64,000 bases of DNA from Pseudogulbenkiania ferrooxidans 2002. Lineage in GTDB: Bacteria; Pseudomonadota; Gammaproteobacteria; Burkholderiales; Chromobacteriaceae. Both the position numbers and the translations under genes were made by a program. The stretch spans positions 248,001 through 312,000 of the forward strand of contig NZ_ACIS01000003.1 in assembly GCF_000174355.1 (NCBI RefSeq), read 5' to 3'. The notes under the pieces were generated by a model. That model was not told where the DNA came from. It searched no databases and worked only from the letters and a program-made list of their open reading frames with translations. This document shows, piece after piece, positions 32,565 through 41,975 of this stretch. Position 1 is the first letter of the stretch. Every line of letters starts with the position of its first letter.

Positions 32565-32581
32565 ATACCCCTACAGGGTAT
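32565..32581. promoter_or_regulatory. CsoR-type copper operator
   Basis: ATACCC and GGGTAT flank a five-base spacer (CTACA) 32 bases before the oxidase ATG. The inverted ATACCC/GGGTAT arms match known CsoR binding sites, and csoR is encoded next to the oxidase. Confidence 0.75.
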
Positions 32582-32652
32582 TTTGAAAGATACCGCGCCA
32601 ACACAAAAAGTTCCGGGGGAGCGGCACGCCGCTCAACGTTGGCCGAAACGAA

Positions 32653-32677
32653 ACACCCCCGCGCAAGGCGGGGGTGT
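32653..32677 (-). terminator. Hairpin terminator of rlmB
   Basis: ACACCCCCGC pairs with GCGGGGGTGT around five bases, with TTTCG after it on the minus strand. A partial uptake-like sequence (10 of 12) precedes it at 32637-32647. Confidence 0.75.
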
Positions 32678-32699
32678 CGAAGGCCGGGCGGGAGCAGGC

Positions 32700-33455
32700 T
32701 CAGGCCTTGGCCTCGCCCTTCAGCACGCGCTGGCGCCGGCTCTCGGACAGCACCATGCCGGACGACACCGAGACATTGAGGCTCTCGACGCTGCCGAACA
32801 TCGGAATCGACACCAGCACGTCGCAATGCTCGCGCGTCAGGCGGCGCATGCCCTCGCCTTCCGAGCCCATCACCCAGGCCAGCGGGCCGGCGGCGTCGAA
32901 GTGGTAGAGGTCGGTGTCGGCCTCCATGGTGGTGCCGGCGATCCACACCCCGGCGTCCTTGAGGTCGCGCAGGGTGCGCGCCAGGTTGGTGACGGTGATG
33001 TAGGGCACCACTTCGGCGGCGCCGCAGGCCACCTTGGAGACGGTGGCGTTCAGGGTGGCGGAGCGGTCCTTGGGCGCGATCACCGCGTGCGCGCCCATGG
33101 CGTCGGCGACGCGCAGGCAGGCGCCGAGGTTGTGCGGGTCGGTGACGCCGTCGAGGATCAACAGCAGCGGCGGTTCGGACAGGTTTTCCAGCACGTCGTC
33201 CAGACTGACGTAGCTGCGGCTGGCGTCGATCATCGCCACCACGCCCTGGTGGCGCGCGTTGCCGCTCATGCTGTCCAGGCGCGCCTTGTCGACGATGTGC
33301 AGCTTGATGTTTTCCGCCGCGGCCTTGTCGAGCACCGCCTGGGCGCGGGCGTCCTGACGGCCGCCGGCGAGCCAGATCTCGAGCAGGCTCTTGGGGTTCT
33401 GCCACAGCCGGGCGTTGACGGCGTGGAAGCCGTGGATGAGGCGCTTGTTGCTCAT
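32700..33455 (-). CDS. rlmB: 23S rRNA (guanosine-2'-O-)-methyltransferase
   Basis: RlmB methylates G2251 in the peptidyl-transferase loop of 23S rRNA. The 251-residue SpoU-family protein has the N-terminal L30e-like substrate domain ([19 protein letters not shown]). Its knotted catalytic motifs are [22 protein letters not shown] (about residues 101-122), [18 protein letters not shown] (about 193-210) and [20 protein letters not shown] (about 216-235). Confidence 0.96.
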   Translation of the reverse strand: MSNKRLIHGFHAVNARLWQNPKSLLEIWLAGGRQDARAQAVLDKAAAENIKLHIVDKARLDSMSGNARHQGVVAMIDASRSYVSLDDVLENLSEPPLLLILDGVTDPHNLGACLRVADAMGAHAVIAPKDRSATLNATVSKVACGAAEVVPYITVTNLARTLRDLKDAGVWIAGTTMEADTDLYHFDAAGPLAWVMGSEGEGMRRLTREHCDVLVSIPMFGSVESLNVSVSSGMVLSESRRQRVLKGEAKA

Positions 33456-33509
33456 GAGGGAAAAGCCTGAAAACGGAAATGGCGGCTATTGTACCGCCAT
33501 CGCCGCGCC

Positions 33510-36500
33510 TCAGCGCACTATCGCGCCACGCTCGCGCGTCAGCGGCTGTGGGCTTCGCTGCTGCAGGAAGGCCGGCAGTTCCGCCGCCGGCAGCGGCCGG
33601 CTGAACAGATAGCCCTGCAGCAGCTGGCAGCCCTTGGCACAGAGAAAGGCCGCCTGCGCCTCGGTTTCCACCCCCTCGGCCACCACGCTGAACGACAGCT
33701 TGCGCGCCATCGCCAGGATCGCCTCGGCGATCGCCGCGTTGTCGCCGTCGCCCGGCAACCCCTCGATGAAGGAGCGGTCGATCTTGAGCGTGTCGAGCGG
33801 GAAGCGCTTGAGGTAGGACAGCGACGAGTAGCCGGTGCCGAAATCGTCGATCGACAGCCGCACCCCGAGCGCCTTGAGCTCGCCCAGCAGCGATACCGCC
33901 TCGCTCGGGTTCTGCATCACCATGCTCTCGGTCATTTCCAGTTCCAGCCGGCCGGCGGCGATGCCGGCCTCGGCCAGCGCGCCGGCCACCTGCATGATCA
34001 GCCCCTGCTGCTCGAACTGGCGCGCCGACAGGTTGATCGCCAGGCGCGGCACGTGCAGGCCCAGGCAATCCCACTCGGCCAGCTGGCGGCAGGCCTGGCG
34101 GATGACCCAGTCGCCGATCGGGCGGATCAGGCCGGTTTCCTCGGCCAACGGGATGAAGCGTACCGGCGACACCAGGCCCAGCTCGGGGTGGCGCCAGCGC
34201 AGCAGCACCTCGAGCGCCTCCAGGCGATACGTCGCCGCCGCCACGATGGGCTGGAAGTGGAGCTCGAATTCGCCGCGCTCGAGCGCCTGGCGCAGGCCGC
34301 GCTCCAACTGCAGCCGTTCGATCGCCTGGGCGTTCATCTCGGCAGCGAAGAACTGGTAGGTGTTCTTGCCGGCCTCCTTGGCACGGTACATCGCCACGTC
34401 GGCGTTCTTGAGCAGGGTGCGGGCGTCGCTGCCGTCGTGGGGGTAGACGCTGATGCCGAGGCTGCCGGTGACGATCAGCTCCTGCCCCTCCAGCCACAAG
34501 GGTTGCGCCAGCACCGCCAGGATGTCTTCGGCCAACGTCGACAAGGTGGCCTGCGAGGCGAAATGGCTGACCAGCAGCGTGAACTCGTCACCGCCGAGGC
34601 GGGCGATCTGGCCGCGCCCCCCCACCACCTGCTCCAGGCGGCTGGCGGTCTCGCGCAGCAGCTCGTCGCCGGTCTGGTGGCCGAAGGAGTCGTTGATCAG
34701 TTTGAAACGGTCGAGGTCGAGGAACATCACCGCCACTTGCTGCCCGGAACTGGCGATCTGCTGGATGCGGTCTTCCAGGCACGCGATCAGCCAGCTGCGG
34801 TTGGGCAGGCGCGTCAGCGGGTCGTGGTTGGCAAGGAATTGCAGCCGCTCCTCGGCCTGCTTGCGCACCGTGATGTCGGCGAACACGCCGACGTAGTTGG
34901 TGATCGCGCCGGCGTCGTCGCGCACCGCCGAGATCGACAGCTCGGCCGGGTACCACTCGTGCGAGCGGCGCCGGTCCAGCATCTCGCCCTGCCAGTGGCC
35001 GTGCCGCGCCAGCCCGTCCAGCATCGCCACGCTCCAGCTGGTATTGTCGCGGAAGATGCGCGACACGCGCCCGATGACCAGCTCCGGCGGATAGCCGGTG
35101 ATGCGGGTGAAGGCCTGGTTCACCGCGATGATGCGGTAATCGGCCCCGGTGATCAGGATGCCCTCGGCGGCGTTCTCGAACACCTTGCTGGCGAGCTTCT
35201 GGTTGGCGTCGGCCTGCACCCGGTCGGAAATGTCGACCACCACGCCGATGATGGCCGACCGGCCGCGATACTCGAACAGCCGGCTGTGGATTTCCACGTC
35301 CAGCAACTGGCCGTCCTTTCGCACCAGCCGCGCCGAGAAATGCATGATGGAGATGTTCTCGCTCAGGCGCTGGGTGATCTGCTGGCGCAGCCGCTGTCGC
35401 TCCTCGTGCGCCAGCACCGTCTCGATCCGCTCCCCCTGCAACTCCTCGCCCGGGTAGCCCAGCATCTCCGCCAGCTTGTCGTTGACGTAGGCCAGGCACT
35501 CGTCCTGAAGGATGTAGATACCGACCAGCGACTGCTCGATCAGGGCGTGATAACGGTTTTCCGCCTCCTGCTTGGCCTGCCGCTCGCGCTTGTTCTGGGT
35601 AATGTCGGTGGCGATACAGCCGATGCCGGCCGGCAGGCCGTCGGCGTCGAACAGCGGAAACTTGGTCACCAGGAAATCGCCGGGCAAGCCATCCAGCGTC
35701 AGCGTCTGCTCGTACTGGCGCGACTCCAGCGCGCTCAGCACCTGACGGTCCTGCTCGGCCGTCGCCCGCGCCTCCTCCGGCGGCAGGAAATCGGCGCTCT
35801 TCTTGCCGATCAGCTCGGCCGGGGCCTTGCCCAGCGCCCGCGAGTAGGCGCGGTTGACCAGCAGGTAACGCCCCTCCAGGTCCTTCAGCGACATCACGTT
35901 GGGGCTGTTCCGCAGCCAGGCTTCAAAACGCGCCAGCGAGTCCTGCAGCTGACGGATGCGGCGCGCCGCCGCTTCCGACTGCGTCGCCACCAGCTGTGCC
36001 GACAACACCAGCGCCAGGTTCAGCACGATGCCGTTGGCCGGCAGGGGGACGGGCTGGAACGACGGCCCGTCGAGAAACGTCGCCAACACCAGGATCAGCA
36101 GCCCCAGCAGTGTCGCGCCGCCGATGCCGGCGCGGCAGGCCGCCCACAACAGGCAGGGGTAGAGCAAGAGGTGGATGGGCACCAAGGACACGTGGCCGGC
36201 AACGAACACGGCGACCCACAGCGCCAGCGTCACCAGCGCGATGAGCAGCAACTCGAGGTAGCGGCGCCGGCTGTATTCGACCCCGGCGAACGCGGCCGGC
36301 ACGCACAGCACCAGCGCCAGGGCCAGCGCACCGCATTGCAGCAGCGCCTGCACCAGCGGCACCCCGACCCCGGAAAATGCCTGCACACCCCACAGCAACA
36401 GCGCCGCCGCCGCGGCCGGCGCCAGCAGCAGCGACGACAGCAGCCGCAACAGCGACGAGAGCGAGTTCAGGGTCAGCCGGGCGTGGTGGATGCCGGCGAG

Positions 36501-36770
36501 CCGGGCGGCCCCGGCCACCAGATAGAGCGACAGCGCCAGCCCGCCGGCCCACAGCGGCCCGGCCCACTGGCTCGCCAGCCCCCAGGCCAGCAGCGGCCAC
36601 AACCAGACGGAACGGGCGGGATGCCGCACCGCCCACAGCAGGAACAGGCCGTGCGGAATGAAACTGGCCGGCCCCGGCGCGGAGGTGGCGGCGTGCGGCC
36701 ACAGAAGCAGCGAGGGAAGAAATACCAGCAGCGCCAGGCAGGAAGCCAGCCACTCCTTTCTGTTCACCAT
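33510..36770 (-). CDS. MASE1-type membrane sensor with three PAS, GGDEF and EAL domains
   Basis: The 1086-residue protein starts with eight or so membrane segments (residues 1-265) resembling MASE1. Three PAS domains follow (about 285-400, 405-525, 530-650). The GGDEF domain (about 655-820) has an intact IARLGGDEFTLL; no RxxD inhibitory site is visible five residues before it. The EAL domain (about 830-1075) has EVLLRWR, NLSARQF, TESMV, IDDFGTGYSSLSYLKR, KIDRSFI and AEGVE, so it should cleave c-di-GMP. Both output halves look active. Confidence 0.93.
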   Translation of the reverse strand: MVNRKEWLASCLALLVFLPSLLLWPHAATSAPGPASFIPHGLFLLWAVRHPARSVWLWPLLAWGLASQWAGPLWAGGLALSLYLVAGAARLAGIHHARLTLNSLSSLLRLLSSLLLAPAAAAALLLWGVQAFSGVGVPLVQALLQCGALALALVLCVPAAFAGVEYSRRRYLELLLIALVTLALWVAVFVAGHVSLVPIHLLLYPCLLWAACRAGIGGATLLGLLILVLATFLDGPSFQPVPLPANGIVLNLALVLSAQLVATQSEAAARRIRQLQDSLARFEAWLRNSPNVMSLKDLEGRYLLVNRAYSRALGKAPAELIGKKSADFLPPEEARATAEQDRQVLSALESRQYEQTLTLDGLPGDFLVTKFPLFDADGLPAGIGCIATDITQNKRERQAKQEAENRYHALIEQSLVGIYILQDECLAYVNDKLAEMLGYPGEELQGERIETVLAHEERQRLRQQITQRLSENISIMHFSARLVRKDGQLLDVEIHSRLFEYRGRSAIIGVVVDISDRVQADANQKLASKVFENAAEGILITGADYRIIAVNQAFTRITGYPPELVIGRVSRIFRDNTSWSVAMLDGLARHGHWQGEMLDRRRSHEWYPAELSISAVRDDAGAITNYVGVFADITVRKQAEERLQFLANHDPLTRLPNRSWLIACLEDRIQQIASSGQQVAVMFLDLDRFKLINDSFGHQTGDELLRETASRLEQVVGGRGQIARLGGDEFTLLVSHFASQATLSTLAEDILAVLAQPLWLEGQELIVTGSLGISVYPHDGSDARTLLKNADVAMYRAKEAGKNTYQFFAAEMNAQAIERLQLERGLRQALERGEFELHFQPIVAAATYRLEALEVLLRWRHPELGLVSPVRFIPLAEETGLIRPIGDWVIRQACRQLAEWDCLGLHVPRLAINLSARQFEQQGLIMQVAGALAEAGIAAGRLELEMTESMVMQNPSEAVSLLGELKALGVRLSIDDFGTGYSSLSYLKRFPLDTLKIDRSFIEGLPGDGDNAAIAEAILAMARKLSFSVVAEGVETEAQAAFLCAKGCQLLQGYLFSRPLPAAELPAFLQQRSPQPLTRERGAIVR

Positions 36771-36871
36771 AAATCCTTTGTCGCGAGCCGCCGTCCCGGC
36801 GGGCCCTGGGTTCTGTTGTTATCGTCGTGTCGTCCGCGCATGGCGCCCGGCTGTACGGGATGACAGGCTGG

Positions 36872-36877
36872 TATAAT
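36872..36877 (+). promoter_or_regulatory. Consensus -10 box of mfd
   Basis: A perfect TATAAT lies 28 bases before the mfd ATG in the 135-base gap shared with the divergent GGDEF-EAL gene; no good -35 is visible. Confidence 0.55.
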
Positions 36878-36905
36878 ACCGCGAGTCCCCTTCTTGTGAA
36901 GTCGT

Positions 36906-39900
36906 ATGTTGACCACACCTCCCCCGCTGCCGCCGGCCGGCCAGAAGACCCGACTCGCCCCCCTGCCCGAGGGCCTGGACGCCGCCCTGTTCGCCCGTCT
37001 CGCCGGCCAGGGCCGGCTGGTCCTGGTACTGGCGGCCGACGCCCAGAGCGCGCAACGGCTGAAGGCGGAAATCCCGTTTTTCGCCCCGGACTGCCGCGTG
37101 GCGCTGCTGCCGGACTGGGAAACCCTGCCCTACGACCACTTCTCGCCGCACGCCGATCTGGTCAGCGAGCGGCTGGCCACGCTGTGGCAGATCCGCCAGC
37201 GCGAATGCGACGTGGTGATCGCGCCGGTCTCCACCGCGATGACGCGGCTGGCCCCGGTGGGCTACCTGCTGGGACGCACCTTCTTCCTCAAGGCCAAGAC
37301 CCGGCTCGATGCCGACCAGCTGCGCGCCGACCTGGTTACTGCCGGCTACGCCCACGTCACCCAGGTCATGGCGCCGGGCGAGTTCTCGATCCGCGGCGGG
37401 CTGATCGACCTGTTCCCGATGGGCTCGGCGCTGCCCTACCGCATCGACCTGTTCGACGACGAGATCGACTCCCTGCGCACCTTCGACCCGGACAGCCAGC
37501 GCACGCTGTACCCGGTGCCGGAGATCCGCCTGCTGCCGGCGCGCGAGTACCCCAGCGACGAAGCCGGCATCACCGCCTTCCGCCAGCACTACCGCGAGCG
37601 CATGGAGGGGGACCCGTCCAAGAGCCGCATCTACCGCGACGTCAGCGCCGGGATGTCGCCGGCCGGTATCGAGTACTTCCTGCCGCTGTTCTTCGACACC
37701 ACCGCGACGCTGTTCGACTACCTCGGCGAGGACGCGCTGGTGGTGACCCACCGCGACGTGGCGGGGGCGGCCGACACCTTCTGGCGCGAGGTCCAGGAGC
37801 GCCACCAGATGGCGCGCGGCGACACCGAGCGCCCGGTGCTGGCGCCGGCCGAGATCGTGCTGCGCCCGGACGAACTCATGGCCGCGCTCAAGCCCTATCC
37901 GCGCTTCGAATGTCCGGCCGAGCCCGCCCCGTCCGGCCTGCCGCCGCTGGCGGTGGAGCGCCGCACCGACAACCCCTTGCAGAAGCTGGCCGACTTCCTG
38001 GCGGGCCACCCCGGCCGCGTGCTGCTCTCCGCCGAGAGCCTGGGGCGGCGCGAGACCATGTACCAGTTCCTCAGCGAGAACGGCATCAAGCCGGTGCCAG
38101 TCGACAACTGGGCGGAATTTGCCGGCGGCACGATGAAGCTGGCGCTCACCGTGGCGCCGCTGTTCAGCGGCTTCGCCGTGGCCGAATCGCAGCTCGCCAT
38201 TGTCACCGAGAGCGAACTCTATCAGCACGTGGCGCGCAGCCACACGCGCCGGGCGCGCGCCCGTGCCGGCTCCGACGCCATGCTGCGCGACCTGGCCGAG
38301 GTCAAGGTCGGTGACCCGGTGGTGCACGAGCAGCACGGCATCGGACGCTACCTCGGCCTGGTGTCGATGGACCTGGGCGAAGGCGAGACCGAGCTGATGC
38401 AGCTGGAGTACGCCGACGGCGCCAAGCTCTACGTGCCGGTGAGCCAGCTGCAGCTGATCAGCCGCTACGCCGGCGGCGCCACCGAGCAGCTGACGCTGCA
38501 CCGCCTGGGCAGCCCGGCCTGGGACAAGGCCAAGAAGAAGGCCGCCGAGAAGGCGCGCGATACTGCGGCGGAACTCCTGAACCTGTACGCCCAGCGCGCC
38601 GCGCGCGAGGGGCATGCCTTTTCGCTCAACCACCACGACTACGACGCCTTCGCCGCCGGCTTCGGCTTCGAGGAGACGCCGGACCAGGCCAGCGCCATCG
38701 AGGCGGTGATCGCCGACATGTGCTCGGGCAAGCCGATGGACCGCCTGGTGTGCGGCGACGTCGGCTTCGGCAAGACCGAGGTGGCGTTGCGCGCCGCCTT
38801 CGTCGCGGTGCTGGGCGGCAAGCAGGTGGCGGTGCTGGTGCCGACCACGCTGCTGGCCGAACAGCACTTCCAGAACTTCTCCGACCGCTTCGCCGACTGG
38901 CCAGTGAAAATCGCCGAGCTGTCGCGCTTCAGGAGCGCCAAGGAAAGCAAGGCGGCGCTCGCAGGGTTGGCCGAAGGCACGGTGGACATCGTCATCGGCA
39001 CCCACAAGCTGGTGCAGCCGGACGTGCAGTTCAAGAACCTGGGCCTCGTCATCATCGACGAGGAGCACCGCTTCGGCGTGCGCCAGAAGGAACAGCTCAA
39101 GCGCCTGCGCGCCAACGTCGACGTTCTGACGCTGACCGCGACGCCGATCCCGCGCACGCTGTCGATGGCGCTGGAAGGGCTGCGCGACTTCTCCGCCATC
39201 ACCACCGCGCCGTCGCGCCGGCTGGCGGTGAAGACCTTCATCTCTCCGCTCGCCAACGGCGTGATCCGCGAGGCGGTGCTGCGCGAGCTGAAGCGCGGCG
39301 GCCAGGTGTTCTTCCTGCACAACGAGGTCGACACCATCCAGAACATGCAGGAGAAACTGGCCGAACTGCTGCCCGAGGCGCGCATCGGCGTGGCGCACGG
39401 CCAGCTGCGCGAGCGCGAGCTGGAGCAGGTGATGCGCGACTTCCTGCAGCAGCGCTTCAATTTGCTGTTGTGCTCGACCATCATCGAAACCGGCATCGAC
39501 ATCCCCAACGCCAACACCATCCTGATCAACCGCGCCGACAAGTTCGGCCTGGCGCAGCTGCACCAGCTCAGGGGCCGCGTCGGCCGCTCGCACCACCAGG
39601 CCTACGCCTACCTGCTGACGCCGGACGGCATGACGCGCGACGCACAGAAGCGGCTGGAGGCGATCCAGCTGTCCGAGGAACTGGGCGCCGGCTTCTACCT
39701 GGCGATGCACGACCTGGAAATCCGCGGCGCCGGCGAGGTGCTGGGCGAGGGCCAGTCGGGCGAGATGCAGGAAGTCGGCTTCGCACTGTTCACCGAAATG
39801 TTGAAACAAGCGGTGCGCGACCTGAAAAAAGGCAAGACGCCGGACCTCGACGCGCCCTTGGGCGTCACCACCGAGATCAACCTGCACAGCCCGGCGCTGC

Positions 39901-40295
39901 TGCCCGACGCCTACTGCCCGGACGTGCACGAGCGGCTGGTGCTGTACAAGCGGCTCGCCAGCTGCGAGAGCGAAGCCGACATCGACGCCATCCACGAGGA
40001 ACTGATCGACCGTTTCGGCCTACCGCCGCAGACCGTCAAGACCCTGGTCGACAGCCACCGCCTGCGCCTGGCGGCGCGCCGGCTCGGGGTGCAGAAGCTC
40101 GACGCCAGCGAGGCGGGCATCCAGCTCACCTTCGTCAAGAACCCGCCGCTCGACCCGATGAAGATCATCCAGCTGATCCAGAGCAGGAAGAACTACAAGC
40201 TGGCCGGCCAGGACAAGCTGCGCGTCGAGGTCAAGGTCGACGACGTGGGCTTGCGCGTGGTGCGGGTGAAGGAACTACTGAAGGAACTGCAGTAG
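36906..40295 (+). CDS. mfd: Transcription-repair coupling factor Mfd
   Basis: Mfd removes stalled RNA polymerase from damaged DNA and recruits UvrA. The 1129-residue protein has the UvrB-like N-terminal part (LPDWETLPYDHFSPH). The RNA-polymerase-interacting Tudor-like domain is about residues 465-540 (VGDPVVHEQHGIGRYLGL). RecG-like motor motifs are CGDVGFGKTEVALRAAF (about 615-632), VIIDEEHRFGVRQKEQL (about 714-730), TATPIPRTL and the TRG-type LHQLRGRVGRS. A C-terminal D7 domain completes it. A near-uptake sequence is at 38964-38975. Confidence 0.97.
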   Translation: MLTTPPPLPPAGQKTRLAPLPEGLDAALFARLAGQGRLVLVLAADAQSAQRLKAEIPFFAPDCRVALLPDWETLPYDHFSPHADLVSERLATLWQIRQRECDVVIAPVSTAMTRLAPVGYLLGRTFFLKAKTRLDADQLRADLVTAGYAHVTQVMAPGEFSIRGGLIDLFPMGSALPYRIDLFDDEIDSLRTFDPDSQRTLYPVPEIRLLPAREYPSDEAGITAFRQHYRERMEGDPSKSRIYRDVSAGMSPAGIEYFLPLFFDTTATLFDYLGEDALVVTHRDVAGAADTFWREVQERHQMARGDTERPVLAPAEIVLRPDELMAALKPYPRFECPAEPAPSGLPPLAVERRTDNPLQKLADFLAGHPGRVLLSAESLGRRETMYQFLSENGIKPVPVDNWAEFAGGTMKLALTVAPLFSGFAVAESQLAIVTESELYQHVARSHTRRARARAGSDAMLRDLAEVKVGDPVVHEQHGIGRYLGLVSMDLGEGETELMQLEYADGAKLYVPVSQLQLISRYAGGATEQLTLHRLGSPAWDKAKKKAAEKARDTAAELLNLYAQRAAREGHAFSLNHHDYDAFAAGFGFEETPDQASAIEAVIADMCSGKPMDRLVCGDVGFGKTEVALRAAFVAVLGGKQVAVLVPTTLLAEQHFQNFSDRFADWPVKIAELSRFRSAKESKAALAGLAEGTVDIVIGTHKLVQPDVQFKNLGLVIIDEEHRFGVRQKEQLKRLRANVDVLTLTATPIPRTLSMALEGLRDFSAITTAPSRRLAVKTFISPLANGVIREAVLRELKRGGQVFFLHNEVDTIQNMQEKLAELLPEARIGVAHGQLRERELEQVMRDFLQQRFNLLLCSTIIETGIDIPNANTILINRADKFGLAQLHQLRGRVGRSHHQAYAYLLTPDGMTRDAQKRLEAIQLSEELGAGFYLAMHDLEIRGAGEVLGEGQSGEMQEVGFALFTEMLKQAVRDLKKGKTPDLDAPLGVTTEINLHSPALLPDAYCPDVHERLVLYKRLASCESEADIDAIHEELIDRFGLPPQTVKTLVDSHRLRLAARRLGVQKLDASEAGIQLTFVKNPPLDPMKIIQLIQSRKNYKLAGQDKLRVEVKVDDVGLRVVRVKELLKELQ

Positions 40296-40305
40296 CCCGC
40301 GCAAA

Positions 40306-40317
40306 AGGTTGGCCGAA
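40306..40317 (+). repeat. Candidate DNA uptake sequence behind mfd
   Basis: A full AGGTTGGCCGAA copy lies 11 bases after the mfd stop and just before its terminator, in the context AAAAGG...GAAAGCC. Confidence 0.7.
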
Positions 40318-40334
40318 AGCCGAGCGCAGAATCA

Positions 40335-40368
40335 AAAAAGCCGTGCCCCCCTGGGGGCACGGCTTTTT
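40335..40368 (+). terminator. Intrinsic terminator of mfd
   Basis: A GCCGTGCCCC/GGGGCACGGC stem with A residues before and TTTTT after. Confidence 0.9.
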
Positions 40369-40391
40369 CGTGGAAAACGCGCAGGGCTTGG

Positions 40392-40561
40392 GAACCTGTT
40401 CAGGGTCTGTCGCGAGCGGCCTTCAGCGGGGTGAAGAGCAGCGCAGAAACCGGAATGGACATGAGTCCATGAGGATTTCCGATCGCTGAGCGAATGCAAG
40501 ATTCGCACGCAGGGCACATGAACCCCGATCAGGGACGCGCAGCAAGACCATGAGCAGGTTC
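40392..40561 (+). repeat. TIR element, family member 4 (longest clear copy)
   Basis: Terminal repeats GAACCTGTTCA (40392-40402) and TGAGCAGGTTC (40551-40561) differ at one position and enclose 148 bases. The middle carries CCGGAATGGACATGAG...ATGAGGATTTCCG, the same core as at 12105-12248 and 50030-50231 but inverted relative to them. The right end touches the lysA stop codon exactly. Confidence 0.7.
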
Positions 40562-41803
40562 TTACACCGCTTCCAGCGCCAACAGCTCCGCCATGGTCTG
40601 GCGGCGGCGGATCAGGCGTACCGCATCGCCGTCGATCAGCACCTCCGGCAACAGCGGGCGGCTGTTGTAGTTGGAGGACATCGACGCGCCGTAAGCGCCG
40701 GTGTCGTGGAACAGCAGGTAATCGCCCACCTGGCACGGCGGCAGATCGCGCGTCACCACCACGCCGCCGTCTTCCTGGGTGAACACGTCACCCGATTCGC
40801 ACAGCGGCCCGGCCACCACGGTCGGCAGCAGCGCGTCGCCCGCCGGCTGCGGGCGGCCTTGGGCGACCAGCGAGATGCCGTGGTAGCTGCCGTACATCGA
40901 CGGCCGCATCAGGTCGTTGAAGCCGGCGTCCACCAGCACGAAGTGACGGCTGCCCATATCCTTGACCGCGCGCACCTCGGCCAGCAGGGTGCCGGACTCG
41001 GCCACCAGGAAGCGGCCCGGCTCGATCTCGAGGCGTACCGGATGGCCCAGCCTGGCCTCGATCTCCTTGCGCGCCGCGTCCCACAGCCCGAAGTAGTGCG
41101 CGGTGTCGATGCGCGCCTCGCCGTCGCGGTAGGGAATCGACAGCCCTCCGCCGGCCGAGATCGCCTCGAGGTCGTGGCCCATGCCGGCGACCAGTTCCAC
41201 CATGGCGCCGCACACCTGCTGCAGGTGGCCGTAGTCCACACCGGAACCGATGTGCATGTGCAGGCCGACCAGGGTGAGGCCATGTTCACGGATCACCTGC
41301 AGCGCGTCCGGCAGCTGTTCGTGCCAGATGCCGTGCTTGCTGTTTTCGCCGCCGGTATTGGTCTTGTTGCTGTGGCCGTGGCCGAAACCCGGGTTGATGC
41401 GCAGCCAGACGCGATGGCCCGGCGATGCTGTGCCGAGCTGGCGCAGCATGTCGATGGAACCGGCGTTGACCGGGATCTGCTCCTCGACCACGCGCGCCAA
41501 CGTGGCCTGGTCGAGCAGGTCGGCGGTCAGCACGATGCCGGATGGCTCGTCGCCGCGGCCAGAGAAGCCGGCGGCCAGGGCGCGCTCGATCTCGCCCAGC
41601 GACACCGCGTCCACCACCACGCCCTGCTCGCGCATCAGGCGCAGGATATGGATGTTGGAGCAGGCCTTCTGCGCGAAGCGGATCACGTCGAAGGCGCGCA
41701 GCTGGGCGACGCGCTCGCGGATCACCGCGGCGTCGTAGAGCCATACCGGGGTGCCGTACTGGCGGGCGACGGCATTGAGCAGCTCGGGATTGCGGATAGT
41801 CAT
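40562..41803 (-). CDS. lysA: Diaminopimelate decarboxylase, LysR-regulated type
   Basis: LysA makes lysine from meso-diaminopimelate with pyridoxal phosphate. The 413-residue protein carries the PLP lysine in FAQKACSNIHILRLM (about residues 42-56), GLHMHIGSGVDY (about 176-187), the phosphate-binding SAGGGLSIPY (about 204-213) and the dimer-site Cys in PLCESGDVF. It matches the E. coli LysA branch nearly end to end rather than the LysA that follows cyaY in many bacteria. A good GGAG ribosome site supports the ATG at 41803. The divergent lysR gene suggests E. coli-like control by diaminopimelate. Confidence 0.95.
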   Translation of the reverse strand: MTIRNPELLNAVARQYGTPVWLYDAAVIRERVAQLRAFDVIRFAQKACSNIHILRLMREQGVVVDAVSLGEIERALAAGFSGRGDEPSGIVLTADLLDQATLARVVEEQIPVNAGSIDMLRQLGTASPGHRVWLRINPGFGHGHSNKTNTGGENSKHGIWHEQLPDALQVIREHGLTLVGLHMHIGSGVDYGHLQQVCGAMVELVAGMGHDLEAISAGGGLSIPYRDGEARIDTAHYFGLWDAARKEIEARLGHPVRLEIEPGRFLVAESGTLLAEVRAVKDMGSRHFVLVDAGFNDLMRPSMYGSYHGISLVAQGRPQPAGDALLPTVVAGPLCESGDVFTQEDGGVVVTRDLPPCQVGDYLLFHDTGAYGASMSSNYNSRPLLPEVLIDGDAVRLIRRRQTMAELLALEAV

Positions 41804-41910
41804 TCGAAAAAGCTCCTGGGCCACGGTGCAGCGCGGCGCGGTCAGTGAAGAAGCGGCATGGGGTGCCGGAACATACCCGTCATCATGCCCGAGCGGTGCC
41901 ATTTCATAAA

Positions 41911-41946
41911 ATATCGTTTTTCACCCTATCCATTCATGTACGATAT
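41911..41946. promoter_or_regulatory. Inverted repeat in the lysA-lysR gap (candidate LysR site)
   Basis: ATATCGT and ACGATAT are separated by 22 bases in an AT-rich stretch between the divergent genes. The outer arms are perfect complements; such dyads are typical of LysR-type activators that sit between their own gene and the target. Confidence 0.5.
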
Positions 41947-41975
41947 GGATTGATTCCCTACCGCCACGCCACACC

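Noticed and set aside
36819-39995. Minus-strand open frame of 1058 residues opposite mfd
   Set aside because: It lies over the well-supported mfd gene, has shadow-like composition (rich in Gln, His, Arg, Val) and no family motif.
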